NCBI RefSeq assembly: GCF_005233515.1
Contig: NZ_QFZZ01000004.1
Location: forward strand, 506,644-570,643
DNA from: Pseudomonas sp. CFBP13508
GTDB lineage: Bacteria > Pseudomonadota > Gammaproteobacteria > Pseudomonadales > Pseudomonadaceae
DNA length: 64,000 nt
Direction of reading: 5' to 3'
The position numbers and the translations under genes are program-made. Below, piece after piece: positions 45,127 to 55,300 of the stretch; the stretch's first letter is position 1, and the number at the start of each line of letters is the position of its first letter. Under the pieces are notes generated by a model. That model was not told where the DNA came from, searched no databases, and saw nothing but the letters and a program-made list of their open reading frames with translations.

Positions 45127-46296
45127 ATGACCCCAGTGCTTCCCCGTTCTGCCCCATTGACGACTGGCCGGCTGCTATCCATTGATGCGCTCAGAGGCCT
45201 GGTGATCCTGTTCATGCTGCTCGATCACGTACGCGAAACCTTCCTGTTGCACCGACAGGTCTCCGATCCGATGGACATCGCCAGCACCGAGCCGGCGCTG
45301 TTTTTCAGCCGCACATTGGCGCATTTGTGTGCGCCGGTATTTGTCTTGCTGACCGGCCTGTCGGCATGGCTGTACGGTGAAAAATACGCCGGCAAAGCCG
45401 ATGTCAGCGCGTTTCTGTTCAAGCGCGGATTGTTTCTGGTGGCGCTCGAATTCACTTTGGTCAACTTCGCCTGGACCTTCCAGTTGCCGCCGAGCGTGAT
45501 CTACCTGCAAGTGATCTGGGCGATCGGCCTGAGCATGATCGCGCTGGCGCTGCTGGTCTGGTTGCCACGTGCGCTGTTGCTGACGCTGAGCGTGGCGATC
45601 ATCGCCGGGCACAACCTGCTCGACGCGGTGCATTTCCCGGTTGAGTCGGCGATGCATGTGCCTTGGGCGATTCTGCACGACCGCGGCTGGATCGAGATCA
45701 GCGAAAACCTGCGCCTGCGCACCTCGTACCCGCTGCTGCCGTGGATTGGTGTAATCGGCCTGGGCTATGCGCTGGGGCCGTGGTTTGCTCGCGGCATGGA
45801 CGCGGCGGTGCGTCAGCGTCGTTTGCTGATTGCCGGGGTCGCTGGATTGCTGGGCTTTGTGGCGCTGCGCTTGATCAATGGCTACGGCGAAAAGCCGTGG
45901 GCGATCAGCGATTCGCTGGTGCAGACACTGATGAGCTTTTTCAATATCACCAAATACCCGCCGTCGCTGCTATTCATCGCGCTGACCGTGAGTACGGGGC
46001 TGTTGCTGTTGCTCGCCTTTGAGCGCGTGCAGAGTCGCCGCTGGATTGGCTGGCTGACGGTGTTCGGTTCGGCGCCGATGTTTTTCTATCTGCTGCACTT
46101 GTACGTGTTGAAGGTGTTGTACCTGATTGGCGTGGCGCTGTTTGGCCTGAATCAGGGCGGCTATTTCGGCTTTTCGACGGTGACGGCGGTGTGGCTGGCG
46201 GCAGTGATTCTTGCCGTGGTGCTGTTCCCGGCAGTGCGCTGGTTCTCTGCATTGAAGGCGCGGCGGCGCGACATCAGCTGGCTGAAGTATCTGTAA
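45127..46296 (+). CDS. DUF1624 (heparan-alpha-glucosaminide acetyltransferase-like) membrane protein
   Basis: This 389-residue protein has about ten membrane helices. The N-terminal motif RLLSIDALRGLVILFMLLDH, followed by VRETF, is the DUF1624 signature. It contains the conserved His and Arg thought to act in transmembrane acyl transfer from acetyl-CoA. The bacterial substrate is unknown. The ATG at 45127 begins just before the family motif; a start at 45085 would add 14 residues. Confidence 0.85.
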   Translation: MTPVLPRSAPLTTGRLLSIDALRGLVILFMLLDHVRETFLLHRQVSDPMDIASTEPALFFSRTLAHLCAPVFVLLTGLSAWLYGEKYAGKADVSAFLFKRGLFLVALEFTLVNFAWTFQLPPSVIYLQVIWAIGLSMIALALLVWLPRALLLTLSVAIIAGHNLLDAVHFPVESAMHVPWAILHDRGWIEISENLRLRTSYPLLPWIGVIGLGYALGPWFARGMDAAVRQRRLLIAGVAGLLGFVALRLINGYGEKPWAISDSLVQTLMSFFNITKYPPSLLFIALTVSTGLLLLLAFERVQSRRWIGWLTVFGSAPMFFYLLHLYVLKVLYLIGVALFGLNQGGYFGFSTVTAVWLAAVILAVVLFPAVRWFSALKARRRDISWLKYL

Positions 46297-46352
46297 ATCG
46301 AAGCAGAGCATGTGGGAGTCGTGCGCCAAATCATCTGCGCAGCCGTGTCCCT

Positions 46353-46438
46353 GTGGGAGCGAGCCTGCTCGCGAAGAGGTGTGTCAGTCGATGCAGCGGT
46401 GACTGACAGGCCGCTTTCGCGAGCAGGCTCGCTCCCAC
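46353..46438. repeat. REPIN between DUF1624 and sad genes
   Basis: A direct REP (46353-46374) and an inverse copy (46417-46438) are separated by 42 bases, between convergent genes. Confidence 0.9.
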
Positions 46439-46457
46439 AGGTTTTACAGCACTCGGC

Positions 46458-47849
46458 TTATTTACGATCCAGCCACACGGTCTGGGCATTGCAGAACTCG
46501 CGTACGCCGAAATGCGACAGCTCACGGCCAAAGCCGCTTTTTTTCACGCCGCCGAAGGTCACACGTGGATCGCTGGCGGAGTAGCCGTTGATGAACACGC
46601 CACCGGTTTCCAGTTCACTGGTCAGTTGCTCAGCCAGCGCCACGTTCGCGGTGTAGATAGTCGCGGTCAGGCCGAAATCGCTGTCGTTAGCCAAGGCTAC
46701 GGCGTGTGCGCAATCGCGGGCGGTGATAATCGAGGCGACCGGGCCGAACAGTTCTTGCTTGAACGAGGTCATGCGGTCGGTTACATCGGCCAGCACGGTC
46801 GGTTCGTAGAAATTGCCGGCGCCCTCGGCTTTTCGGCCGCCGAGCAGCAGCGTCGCGCCTTCCTCCAACGTGTCACGCACTTGCTGATCCAGTTCATCGC
46901 GCAGATCGAACCGCGCCATCGGCCCGATGTAAGTGTCAGCGTTGAGCGGATCGCCCATCTTCAACTGGCGTATCGCTTCAACGAACTTGCGGGTGAATTC
47001 CTCGACAACACCTTGTTCGATGATCAGACGCTTGGCAGCCGCGCAAACCTGGCCGGAGTTCTGATAACGACCGACCACCGCCGCGTGCACCGCCTCATCC
47101 AGATCAGCATCGTTGAGCACAATGAACGGATCGGAGCCGCCCAGTTCCAGCACGCATTTCTTCAATGCCGCACCGGCCTGAGCACCGATGGCCATGCCGG
47201 CGCGGACGCTGCCGGTCAGGGTCACGGCGGCAATGCGCGGATCGGCGATGGCGCTGGAAACGCCTTCCGGGGTGACGTTGATCACTTCAAACACGCCATC
47301 GGGAAAACCGGCGCGGACAAACGCATCGCGCAGCAGGTAAGCGCTGCCCATCACGTTCGGCGCATGCTTGAGCACGTAAGTGTTGCCAGCGATCAACGTC
47401 GGCACCGCGCCGCGCAGCACTTGCCAGATCGGGAAGTTCCACGGCATCACCGCCAGAATCGGCCCCAGCGGACGGTACTCGATGCGCGCCTTGCCGCCTT
47501 CAACCTGGGTGGCTTCGGCGTCGAGCATGGCCGGGCCGTGTTCGGCGTACCACTCGCAGAGCTTGGCGCATTTCTCGATTTCGCCACGGGCCTGGGCGAT
47601 CGGCTTGCCCATTTCCTGGGTGATCATGGTCGCCATCGCTTCTGAGGTTTCACGCAGCGCGCCGGCGAGTGCGGTCAAAAGGCGCGAACGATCCTGCAGC
47701 GGCTTGCGCTTCCACTTGCCGAAAGCGAAGGCAGCGCGAGTCAGTGCCGCATCAAGGGCGGCGGCGGATTCAAACGCGTAATGACCGATCTGCTCGCCGG
47801 TGGCAGGGTTGATGGAGATGGCGTGGGTCTGGCTGGAAATCTGGCTCAT
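46458..47849 (-). CDS. sad: NAD(P)-dependent succinate-semialdehyde dehydrogenase, Sad type
   Basis: This 463-residue aldehyde dehydrogenase has the catalytic Glu in LELGGSDPFIVL near 235, the catalytic Cys in SGQVCAAAKR near 268, and the family's Asn in MPWNFPIWQVLRG near 140. Length and start (SINPATGEQIGHYAF) fit Sad/YneI, which oxidises succinate semialdehyde to succinate in putrescine and GABA breakdown. It is divergent from a LysR gene in the same arrangement as E. coli sad (yneI) and ptrR (yneJ). Confidence 0.88.
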   Translation of the reverse strand: MSQISSQTHAISINPATGEQIGHYAFESAAALDAALTRAAFAFGKWKRKPLQDRSRLLTALAGALRETSEAMATMITQEMGKPIAQARGEIEKCAKLCEWYAEHGPAMLDAEATQVEGGKARIEYRPLGPILAVMPWNFPIWQVLRGAVPTLIAGNTYVLKHAPNVMGSAYLLRDAFVRAGFPDGVFEVINVTPEGVSSAIADPRIAAVTLTGSVRAGMAIGAQAGAALKKCVLELGGSDPFIVLNDADLDEAVHAAVVGRYQNSGQVCAAAKRLIIEQGVVEEFTRKFVEAIRQLKMGDPLNADTYIGPMARFDLRDELDQQVRDTLEEGATLLLGGRKAEGAGNFYEPTVLADVTDRMTSFKQELFGPVASIITARDCAHAVALANDSDFGLTATIYTANVALAEQLTSELETGGVFINGYSASDPRVTFGGVKKSGFGRELSHFGVREFCNAQTVWLDRK

Positions 47850-47906
47850 TGACGTTGTCCTGTAGGTTCGTCGGATGGGCCTAGAGTAGGGTGGCGTTAG
47901 TTTTCT

Positions 47907-47933
47907 GGAAACTGAATAATAAAGATCGTTTCC
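47907..47933. promoter_or_regulatory. Candidate operator in the sad/ptrR-like divergent region
   Basis: GGAAAC (47907-47912) and GTTTCC (47928-47933) form an inverted repeat with a 15-base A+T-rich spacer just upstream of the LysR start. Possible LysR-type binding site; inferred. Confidence 0.4.
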
Positions 47934-47947
47934 TTCACGATTGGAGA

Positions 47948-48832
47948 ATGACTGTGGATCTGGTGCAACTGGAAATCTTCAAGGCCGTGGCCGAGCACGG
48001 CAGCATCAGCGCTGCCGCCACGCAGATTCATCGCGTGCCGTCGAACCTGACCACACGGATCAAACAGCTGGAGCAGGACCTCGGCGTCGATCTCTTTATC
48101 CGCGAGAAAAGCCGTCTGCGCCTGTCGCCGGCCGGGTGGAGTTTTCTCGAATACACGCGGCGTATTCTCGATCTGGTGCAGGAAGCTCGAGCCACTGTGG
48201 CGGGTGAGGAACCCCAGGGCGCGTTCCCCTTGGGTTCGCTGGAAAGTACCGCAGCAGTGCGTATCCCCGAACTGTTGGCGGCGTACAACCAGCAGCACCC
48301 GAAGGTCGACCTCGACCTGTCCACAGGGCCATCGGGGACGATGATCGACGGCGTGCTGTCCGGGCGTCTCGCCGCTGCATTTGTCGACGGCCCGGTGCTG
48401 CATCCGGCCCTGGAGGGTGTGCCGGCGTTCGAGGAGGAAATGGTCATCATCGCGCCGCTCAATCATTCACCGGTCGAACGCGCGGCGGACGTTAACGGCG
48501 AAAATATCTACGCGTTCCGCTCCAACTGTTCCTACCGTCACCATTTCGAAAAATGGTTCAGCACCGACGCTGCCGTACCCGGCAAGATCTTCGAAATGGA
48601 GTCCTACCACGGCATGCTCGCCTGCGTCAGCGCCGGTGCCGGCCTGGCGCTGATGCCGCGCAAAATGCTGCAGAGCATGCCCGGCAGCGCGACGGTCAGC
48701 GTCTGGCCGCTGACCGCGGACTTTCGTTATCTGACCACCTGGCTGGTGTGGCGCCGAGGCACGGTGTCGCGCAGTCTGAGCATGTTCGTGCGCTTGCTTG
48801 AAGAGCGGGGCGTGGTGCGTGAGCAAGCCTGA
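47948..48832 (+). CDS. LysR-family regulator (PtrR-like)
   Basis: This 294-residue LysR protein has the N-terminal helix-turn-helix [20 protein letters not shown] (continuing TRIKQLEQ), with the VPSNLT recognition motif that I associate with the E. coli PtrR/YneJ branch. It is divergent from sad, mirroring ptrR-sad, and so probably controls putrescine or GABA use. GGAG precedes both the ATG at 47948 and an in-frame GTG at 47954, and either may be the start. Confidence 0.88.
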   Translation: MTVDLVQLEIFKAVAEHGSISAAATQIHRVPSNLTTRIKQLEQDLGVDLFIREKSRLRLSPAGWSFLEYTRRILDLVQEARATVAGEEPQGAFPLGSLESTAAVRIPELLAAYNQQHPKVDLDLSTGPSGTMIDGVLSGRLAAAFVDGPVLHPALEGVPAFEEEMVIIAPLNHSPVERAADVNGENIYAFRSNCSYRHHFEKWFSTDAAVPGKIFEMESYHGMLACVSAGAGLALMPRKMLQSMPGSATVSVWPLTADFRYLTTWLVWRRGTVSRSLSMFVRLLEERGVVREQA

Positions 48833-48844
48833 TCGAGCGCATCT

Positions 48845-49468
48845 TTATGGCGTGCCGTTGCGCCCGTACAAACGATAACCGTCGCGCTGATTCAAGCGAT
48901 CGTAATAGGCGCGCACCGCAGCCAGGTCACCGTGATCGAGCGGCGTTTCGAACCAGCGATTCACTGACAGCCCGATCGGAATGTCCGCCAGGGAAAACTG
49001 CTCGCCACTGACGTAAGCGCCGGTCTTCTCCAATTGGCGATCAAGGATTTGCATGTTGCGCGTCCAGTCCCGACAACCGGCGGCCAACGCGTCGCGATCC
49101 TGATAATCCGGCGACTTGCGCACCAGCGCCATCAGCGGGTACGACCAAGAGCGATTCAGCTCCGAGGCCTGCCAATCGATCCACTGATCGACCCGCGCGC
49201 GGGCGATGGGCTCAACCGGATACAAATGCGCACCGCCGTAACGCGTCGCCAGATAACGAATGATCGTGTTGGATTCCCAGAGAGTGAAATCGCCGTCCTG
49301 GATCACCGGCACCATGGCGCAGGGATTGAGCGCGAGAAACTCCGGCGTGTTCGGCGACTTGAAACCCGAACCCCAGTCTTCGCGCTCGAACGGGATGTCC
49401 AGTTCGGCACAGGTCCACAGCACTTTGCGCACGTTGATCGATGAGGCTTTGCCGAGTATTCGCAGCAT
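48845..49468 (-). CDS. Glutathione S-transferase family protein
   Basis: This 207-residue GST begins [20 protein letters not shown], with Ser-Ser-Ile-Asn in place of the catalytic Tyr/Ser, and has the cis-Pro motif [20 protein letters not shown]. The C-terminal helical domain contains [31 protein letters not shown] site precedes the ATG at 49468. The substrate is unknown. Confidence 0.9.
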   Translation of the reverse strand: MLRILGKASSINVRKVLWTCAELDIPFEREDWGSGFKSPNTPEFLALNPCAMVPVIQDGDFTLWESNTIIRYLATRYGGAHLYPVEPIARARVDQWIDWQASELNRSWSYPLMALVRKSPDYQDRDALAAGCRDWTRNMQILDRQLEKTGAYVSGEQFSLADIPIGLSVNRWFETPLDHGDLAAVRAYYDRLNQRDGYRLYGRNGTP

Positions 49469-49520
49469 TGGATTTCCTTCTCCGAGTGGTGGACGCAGAA
49501 AAATACCATAGCGCAAAACA

Positions 49521-49546
49521 CAAGGCCCGCATCGCGCGGGCCTTGG
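49521..49546 (-). terminator. Terminator of the alpha/beta hydrolase gene
   Basis: AAGGCCCGC and GCGGGCCTT make a nine-bp stem with a short loop, 38 bases beyond the hydrolase stop on the minus strand. Confidence 0.75.
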
Positions 49547-49583
49547 TTCATCAGCATCTGACTACGGCTTTTGCCGGGCGGGA

Positions 49584-50402
49584 TTACCGGTTGAGGAACG
49601 CCAGCAAATCCTCATTCAACGCCTGCGCATGCGTCACGGCAAAACCGTGCGGCGCGCCGGCGTAGACCTTCAACTCGGCGCCTTTGATTTGCGCGGCGGC
49701 CTGCTTGCCGGTGGTTTCGAACGGCACGATCTGGTCGCCGTCGCCATGGATCACCAGGGTCGGCACATCGATCTTGGCCATGTCCGGGCGGAAGTCGGTT
49801 TCCGAGAACGCGGTCACGCAATCGACGGTGCCCTTGAGCGATGCCAGCAGCGCGATGTTCAAGGTTTGCGTGAGCACGCCGTCAGAGACTTTCTGGCCCT
49901 GATTGGTGCCGTAGAACGGCGCGTTGAAGTCGGCGATGAACTGCGCGCGATCTTTCAGCAGCCCAGCCTTGATGCCGTCGAACACCGATTTGTCGACGCC
50001 CTCGGCGAAGTCGGCCTTCTTGCCGAACAGCGGCGTCACCGCACCGAGCAATACCAGACCGGCAACACGCTCGCTGCCGTGGCGGGCGATGTAGCGGCTG
50101 ACGTCGCCGCCACCCATCGAGAAGCCGACTAGGGTCACGTCGCGCAGGTCCAAATGGTTGATCAGGCCAGCGATGTCATCAGCGAAGGTGTCGTAGTCGT
50201 AGCCGGTCCACGGCTGCTCCGAGCGACCGAAACCACGGCGGTCGAAGGCAATGGTGCGGTAGCCGCGACTGCTCAGGTATTCCATCTGGTATTCCCACAT
50301 GTCGGCATCCAGCGGCCAGCCGTGGCTGAACAGCACGGGCTTGCCGCTGCCCCAGTCCTTGTAATAGATCTCGGTGCCGTCTTGGGTCTTGAAGGTGCTC
50401 AT
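49584..50402 (-). CDS. Alpha/beta hydrolase, non-heme chloroperoxidase type
   Basis: This 272-residue enzyme has the nucleophile elbow TLVGFSMGGGDVSRYIARHG near residue 95, an Asp loop DGDQIVPFE near 225 and the His in APHGFAVTH near 255. It starts MSTFKTQDGTEIYYKDWGSG, the opening typical of bacterial cofactor-free chloroperoxidase/esterase hydrolases. AAGGAG precedes the ATG at 50402. It is probably an esterase or perhydrolase; the natural substrate is unknown. Confidence 0.9.
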   Translation of the reverse strand: MSTFKTQDGTEIYYKDWGSGKPVLFSHGWPLDADMWEYQMEYLSSRGYRTIAFDRRGFGRSEQPWTGYDYDTFADDIAGLINHLDLRDVTLVGFSMGGGDVSRYIARHGSERVAGLVLLGAVTPLFGKKADFAEGVDKSVFDGIKAGLLKDRAQFIADFNAPFYGTNQGQKVSDGVLTQTLNIALLASLKGTVDCVTAFSETDFRPDMAKIDVPTLVIHGDGDQIVPFETTGKQAAAQIKGAELKVYAGAPHGFAVTHAQALNEDLLAFLNR

Positions 50403-50552
50403 GCAAACTCCTTGTGATCGTGTGTGGACGAGAATAGATGCCGAATGGGCAACCGCCACTATCCGCGCAAAATGTGTCGGCCACTTGTACGCAAGTGCTG
50501 GTTTCACCCGTATGTACGCGCGGCAAACACCGATGAACGGCGCAAACATAAG

Positions 50553-50582
50553 TTTGACGTCAAAATGATGGCCATCTAATAT
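50553..50582 (+). promoter_or_regulatory. Strong sigma70-like promoter with embedded palindrome, upstream of cdiB
   Basis: TTGACG (50554-50559) and TAATAT (50577-50582) have a 17-base spacer, a near-consensus pair 45 bp upstream of the cdiB ATG. The -35 box lies inside a perfect 12-base palindrome TTTGACGTCAAA (50553-50564). A related half-site TTTGATGTCAC occurs at 50593-50603, between the -10 box and the gene. This suggests repression by an unidentified dimeric factor. Confidence 0.6.
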
Positions 50583-50626
50583 CGCGCCACTATTTTGATG
50601 TCACTTTTTATGTCGAGGGATCGAAC

Positions 50627-52333
50627 ATGTTTTCACCCGCCTTCACGGCGCGGTTGTGCCTGGCGCTGCTCTGCCTTTCTCCGCTTGAATCTGCCTGGGC
50701 CGCGCCCACTCCTGGTGAAACCGATCTGATCCGCGAACGTCAGAACCGTTTGCTCGAAGAGCAGCAGCGGCGCCTCGAAGAACTCAAGGATCTGCCCGGC
50801 AAAGACGCCAAACCGGCGCAACCGACAGCACCCGCCGATACGCGCTGCTTCACCATCGAGGACATCGAACTCAAAGGTGCAGACAGCCTCTCGGAGCGCG
50901 AAAAGACGCGGCTGCTCAAGCCTTATATCGGCGAATGCCTCGGCGTGCCGCAGCTCAACGAGTTGCTCAAAGTCATCACCGACCATTACATCGAAAAAGG
51001 TCTGGTCACCAGTCGTGCGTATTTGCCGCAACAGGATCTGTCCGCCGGGCACCTGAAAGTGCTCGTGGTCGAAGGCAAGCTCGAAGGCATGAAGGGCGCA
51101 GAAAACAGCCGGCTCTCGGATCGCGAACTGGCCATGGCCTTTCCCGGCAAAAGCGGTGAACTGGTCAACCTGCGCGAGATCGAGCAAATGGTCGACCAGC
51201 TCAATCGCCTGCCGTCCAACCAGGCCAAAATGGAGCTGGCGCCGGGGCAGAATGTCGGCGGCAGTGAAGTGCGCGTGACCAACACGCCGCAGAAGCCATG
51301 GCGCGCCGGCCTGTCCCGAAGCAACGATGGCCAGCGCAGCACCGGCGAGCAGCAGTGGGGCACCTCGTTCGACTGGGACAGCCCGCTGGGTCTGGCTGAC
51401 CAATTGAGCCTGCGCGGCGGTCACGATGCGATGACCGATCATCAGCACACCTCCAACAACGCCATGCTCAATTACAGTCTGCCGTGGGGCTGGTGGACGT
51501 TCAGTTACACCTACAGCCAGAGCGAGTACCGCTCGCAGATCGCCGCCAACGGCTACAACTTCAAGCAGACCGGCGACAGCGAAAACCATCAACTGCGCGC
51601 CGAGCGCGTGATCCATCGCGACGCGGTCAGCAAGACCTCCCTCAGTGCGGGACTTTCGTACCTGCGCAGCAACAACTTCATCGAAGACAGCAAACTCAAA
51701 CTGAGCAGCAATCGCATCAGCGAAGCGCAATTCGGCTTCAACCACGGCCGGCGCGTCGGCAGCGCATTCATCAACTTCGACGCTGGCGTGCAGGAGGGCA
51801 TCGGTGCTTTCGATGCGCAGGGCAGTCACGATCCCGGTCCCGGCGAACCGGATGCACGCTACCGCAAATACACCGCAACCCTGAGCTATTTGCAGCCGTT
51901 CAAATTACTCGGTGAGTCATTCAGCTTCAGCAGCCTGATGACCGGCCAGCGCAGCGAAGATGTGCTGTTCAGCCCACAGCGCACCAGCCTCGGCGGCTCG
52001 GCGTCGATCCGCGGCTACAAGGATCAATCGCTGTCCGGCGACAGTGGTGGCTACTGGCGCAACGACCTGCGCTGGAGCCGCCCGGTGACGGCCGAATGGC
52101 TGCAACCGGTGTTCGCCGAATACGGCACCAGCCTCGGTTACGACCAGGGCGTAATTCGCGGCGATCGCTACAACGGCGATCAGCACGGACGCATGTCGAG
52201 CAACTCGCTGGAGCTGTTCGCCCGTGGTCAGCATGTGGCCGCCAGCGTGACTTTCGCGCATTCCCTGGAACGACCGGACGCGCTGACCGAGCGTGAAGCG
52301 CCGATCTATTTCCGCCTGGATTTCTTCATTTAA
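50627..52333 (+). CDS. cdiB: Two-partner secretion outer-membrane transporter (CdiB/ShlB family)
   Basis: This 568-residue Omp85-superfamily protein has a signal peptide (cleavage near AWAA, residue 25), a basic Gln/Glu-rich plug-helix segment (about 30-60), two POTRA domains (CFTIEDIELKGADSLSEREK onward, about 75-230) and a 16-strand barrel. GGSASIRGYKDQSLSGDSGG is the conserved loop-6 motif with the Arg-Gly-Tyr core. The protein ends in Phe-Ile. It exports the adjacent CdiA. The gene begins after GAGGGATC, and the cdiA start lies 25 bp after its stop. Confidence 0.93.
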   Translation: MFSPAFTARLCLALLCLSPLESAWAAPTPGETDLIRERQNRLLEEQQRRLEELKDLPGKDAKPAQPTAPADTRCFTIEDIELKGADSLSEREKTRLLKPYIGECLGVPQLNELLKVITDHYIEKGLVTSRAYLPQQDLSAGHLKVLVVEGKLEGMKGAENSRLSDRELAMAFPGKSGELVNLREIEQMVDQLNRLPSNQAKMELAPGQNVGGSEVRVTNTPQKPWRAGLSRSNDGQRSTGEQQWGTSFDWDSPLGLADQLSLRGGHDAMTDHQHTSNNAMLNYSLPWGWWTFSYTYSQSEYRSQIAANGYNFKQTGDSENHQLRAERVIHRDAVSKTSLSAGLSYLRSNNFIEDSKLKLSSNRISEAQFGFNHGRRVGSAFINFDAGVQEGIGAFDAQGSHDPGPGEPDARYRKYTATLSYLQPFKLLGESFSFSSLMTGQRSEDVLFSPQRTSLGGSASIRGYKDQSLSGDSGGYWRNDLRWSRPVTAEWLQPVFAEYGTSLGYDQGVIRGDRYNGDQHGRMSSNSLELFARGQHVAASVTFAHSLERPDALTEREAPIYFRLDFFI

Positions 52334-52358
52334 TTTTTGCCCGCTTCGAGATTCTGAT

Positions 52359-55300
52359 ATGGACATTCGCCACCTGGCCTTCCTGGCTAGCCAACCTTCT
52401 GCGGCCGTAAAAAAGCGCGAGCAATTCTGCGGCATGCCCAAGCGTGGTCTGGCCTTTTTGCTGGCGAACGTCATGTTCTGGCAACCGGTGTGGGCGCAGG
52501 CGGACGGCATCGTTGTCAGTGCCCCCGGCACCAGTCTGGATCGCGCCGGCAATGGCGTGCCAATCGTCAACATCGCAGCGCCCAATGGCAGTGGCCTGTC
52601 GCATAACCAGTTCCACGATTACAACGTCGGTGCGCAAGGCGTCATCCTCAACAACGCCACCGACCGCATGCAACAGACGCAACTGGGCGGGATCATTCTC
52701 GGCAACCCGAACCTGCGTGGCGCAGCGGCACAAACCATCCTCAACGAAGTCAATGGCGGCAGCCCGAGCCAGTTGCGCGGCTACACCGAAGTCGCAGGGC
52801 AATCGGCACGGGTGATCGTTTCCAATCCTTACGGCATCAGTTGCAACGGTTGCGGTTTCATCAACACGCCACGTGTCACGCTGACCACCGGTAAACCGGT
52901 GCTCGACAACGGTCGCCTGGAGCGCTTTCAGGTCGATCAGGGAAGCGTTTCGATTGACGGCGTCGGTCTTGATGCGAGCAACGTCGACAGTTTCGAAATC
53001 ATTACCCGCAGTGCGCAGATCAATGCACAGATCCACGCAAAAAACCTGAACATCACCACCGGCCGCAACGACGTCAACGCCGACACGCTCAGCGCCACCG
53101 CCCGTGCCGATGACGGCAGCGCCAGACCACAACTGGCCATCGACTCCTCGGCGCTCGGCGGCATGTATGCCGGTGCAATCAAACTGGTCGGCACCGAGCA
53201 GGGCGTTGGTGTGAAGCTGGCGGGGGATCTTGCCGCCAGCGCCGGTGACATCCGGATCGACGCCAATGGCCAGCTGACCCTGGCTAAAGTCACGGCGGGT
53301 AATGCCGTCGATGTAAAGGCCAAAAGTCTCGATGCCCAGGGCGCGGTTTATGCCGGTACGCAGGTCACCGTACAAACCGCCGAAGACCTGATCAATCGCC
53401 AAAGCCTCGCTGCCCGTGACAGCGTCAGCCTGAGCAGCGGCGGCAGGCTGACCAATACCGGTGTGATTGAAGCCGGGGTAAACGCAGACAACAGCCGCAA
53501 CACCAATGGTCATCTGTCGATCAACAGTGCTTCGGTAAGTAACAGTGGCAGCGTTCTGGCCAGCCGCACATTGCACGCCAGCGCAGCCGACACGTTCGAG
53601 AACCAGAACGGTACCGTGCAGGCTCAAGACCTCGCTCTGAACGCGGCGCGCCTGGTCAACCAAGGTGTGAATGCACGCGTTTATGGTGAAACCCGTCTGG
53701 TCGTGAGCGCGCCGGCCATCGTCAACCTCAGCGGCCTGATTCGCTTCGCCGATGGGCAAGCGGCAACACTGGTGGTCGACAGTATCGACAACCGTCAGGG
53801 CCGTATCGAAATCGCCGGCGGCAGCCTCAAGCTCAATGCTCAGGAGGTAAAAAACACCGGCGGCAAAGTGATCGCCGGTCGCCTCGACCTGGACGCCCGT
53901 CAACTGGACAACAGCGGCGGCCTGATCGGCGCCAGCGACGGTGAGGCCAAGGTTGTTGCCCGCGAACGTCTGAATAACGGCGCGGGCAAGATCCAGGCGA
54001 AAACCACACTGGCACTGTCGGGAGGGGAGTTGCTCAATCAGGGTGGGACGCTGGCTGCCGACGACATTCACGTCACGGCCACTCGCCTCGATAACAGCGC
54101 CAAGGGTGTGATCAGCGCGGAAAACGGTGCTGCTGATCTGACGCTGATGCAGGATCTCGACAACCACGACGGCAAGGTGCAAGCCTCGGATCGCTTGACC
54201 ATCACTGCGCAGAGCATCAACAACCGCAACGCAAGTCTGACGGGCAAAACCCTCGAGGTGGCCAGTCGCGGCACGCTGGATAATACGCAAGGCACGATTT
54301 CGTCCGATGACAGCGTGGTTTCCAGTGCAGACCTGGATAACAGCCTTGGCCTGATCCTGGGGACCGATCGCCTGAGCCTGGCCGCGCAGGACCTGCAAAA
54401 CGCCAGCGGCCAGCTTTTGGGCGGCATCGTCGACGCAAACCTGCGCAATCTGATCGGCAACAACGACGGCACGCTCAGCGCCGAAACCGGGCAACTGACG
54501 CTCCTCGTCCAGCAGCACTTGAACAACGCATTGGGCCGTCTGCAATCCATCAAAGGCGATGTGGAACTGCGTGCCAGCTCTGTCGATAACCGTGGCGGTG
54601 TAGTCGCCGCCCGGCAATTGCTGGTGTTGGCCAAGGACGGACACGTCGACAACCGTGGCGGGCGGATGATCGTCGACGGCCTGGAGTTGCACGCGGCCAG
54701 CCTTGATAACCGTGCCAACGGGTTGTTGGCCGCAGGTGCCGATGGCACGCGGTTGATCCTCAAGCAAACTGCACCAAGCCAGTCGCAACTGCTGAATCAA
54801 CAGGGCCGGATTCAGAGCGAAGGTCAGTTGCACATCGACGGTGACGAGGTCGACAACAGCGCCGGTGTCCTGCTTGGCAACGCTATCGACATCAATGCCA
54901 AACAACTTGGCAACAACGACAAGGGCGGCATCGTCGGTAATGGCGGCGATGTCGTCCTCAACATTGCCGGAGTCTTCAGCAACGTCACCGGTCTGGTCGA
55001 TGCTGGCGCACAGCGCTTGCTCCTTGATCAACTGACCTCGCTGGATAACCGGGGCGGCACCCTGCAAGGCAAGCGCCTGGACATCAATAGCGCCTGGATC
55101 AACAACAACGCTGCCGGGCAGATCATCGCTGGCAGCGACGGCCTGAAGATTACTGGCAAAACACTGCTCAATCAGCAAGGTGTGATTCTGGCCAACGGCA
55201 GCCATGCCGAACTGGCGCTGAACAACGGCAATTTGCAAAACCAGGGCGGCACGCTGCAAGCCGACTCGGTGAGCATCAACAGTGCCGACCTCGACAACAG

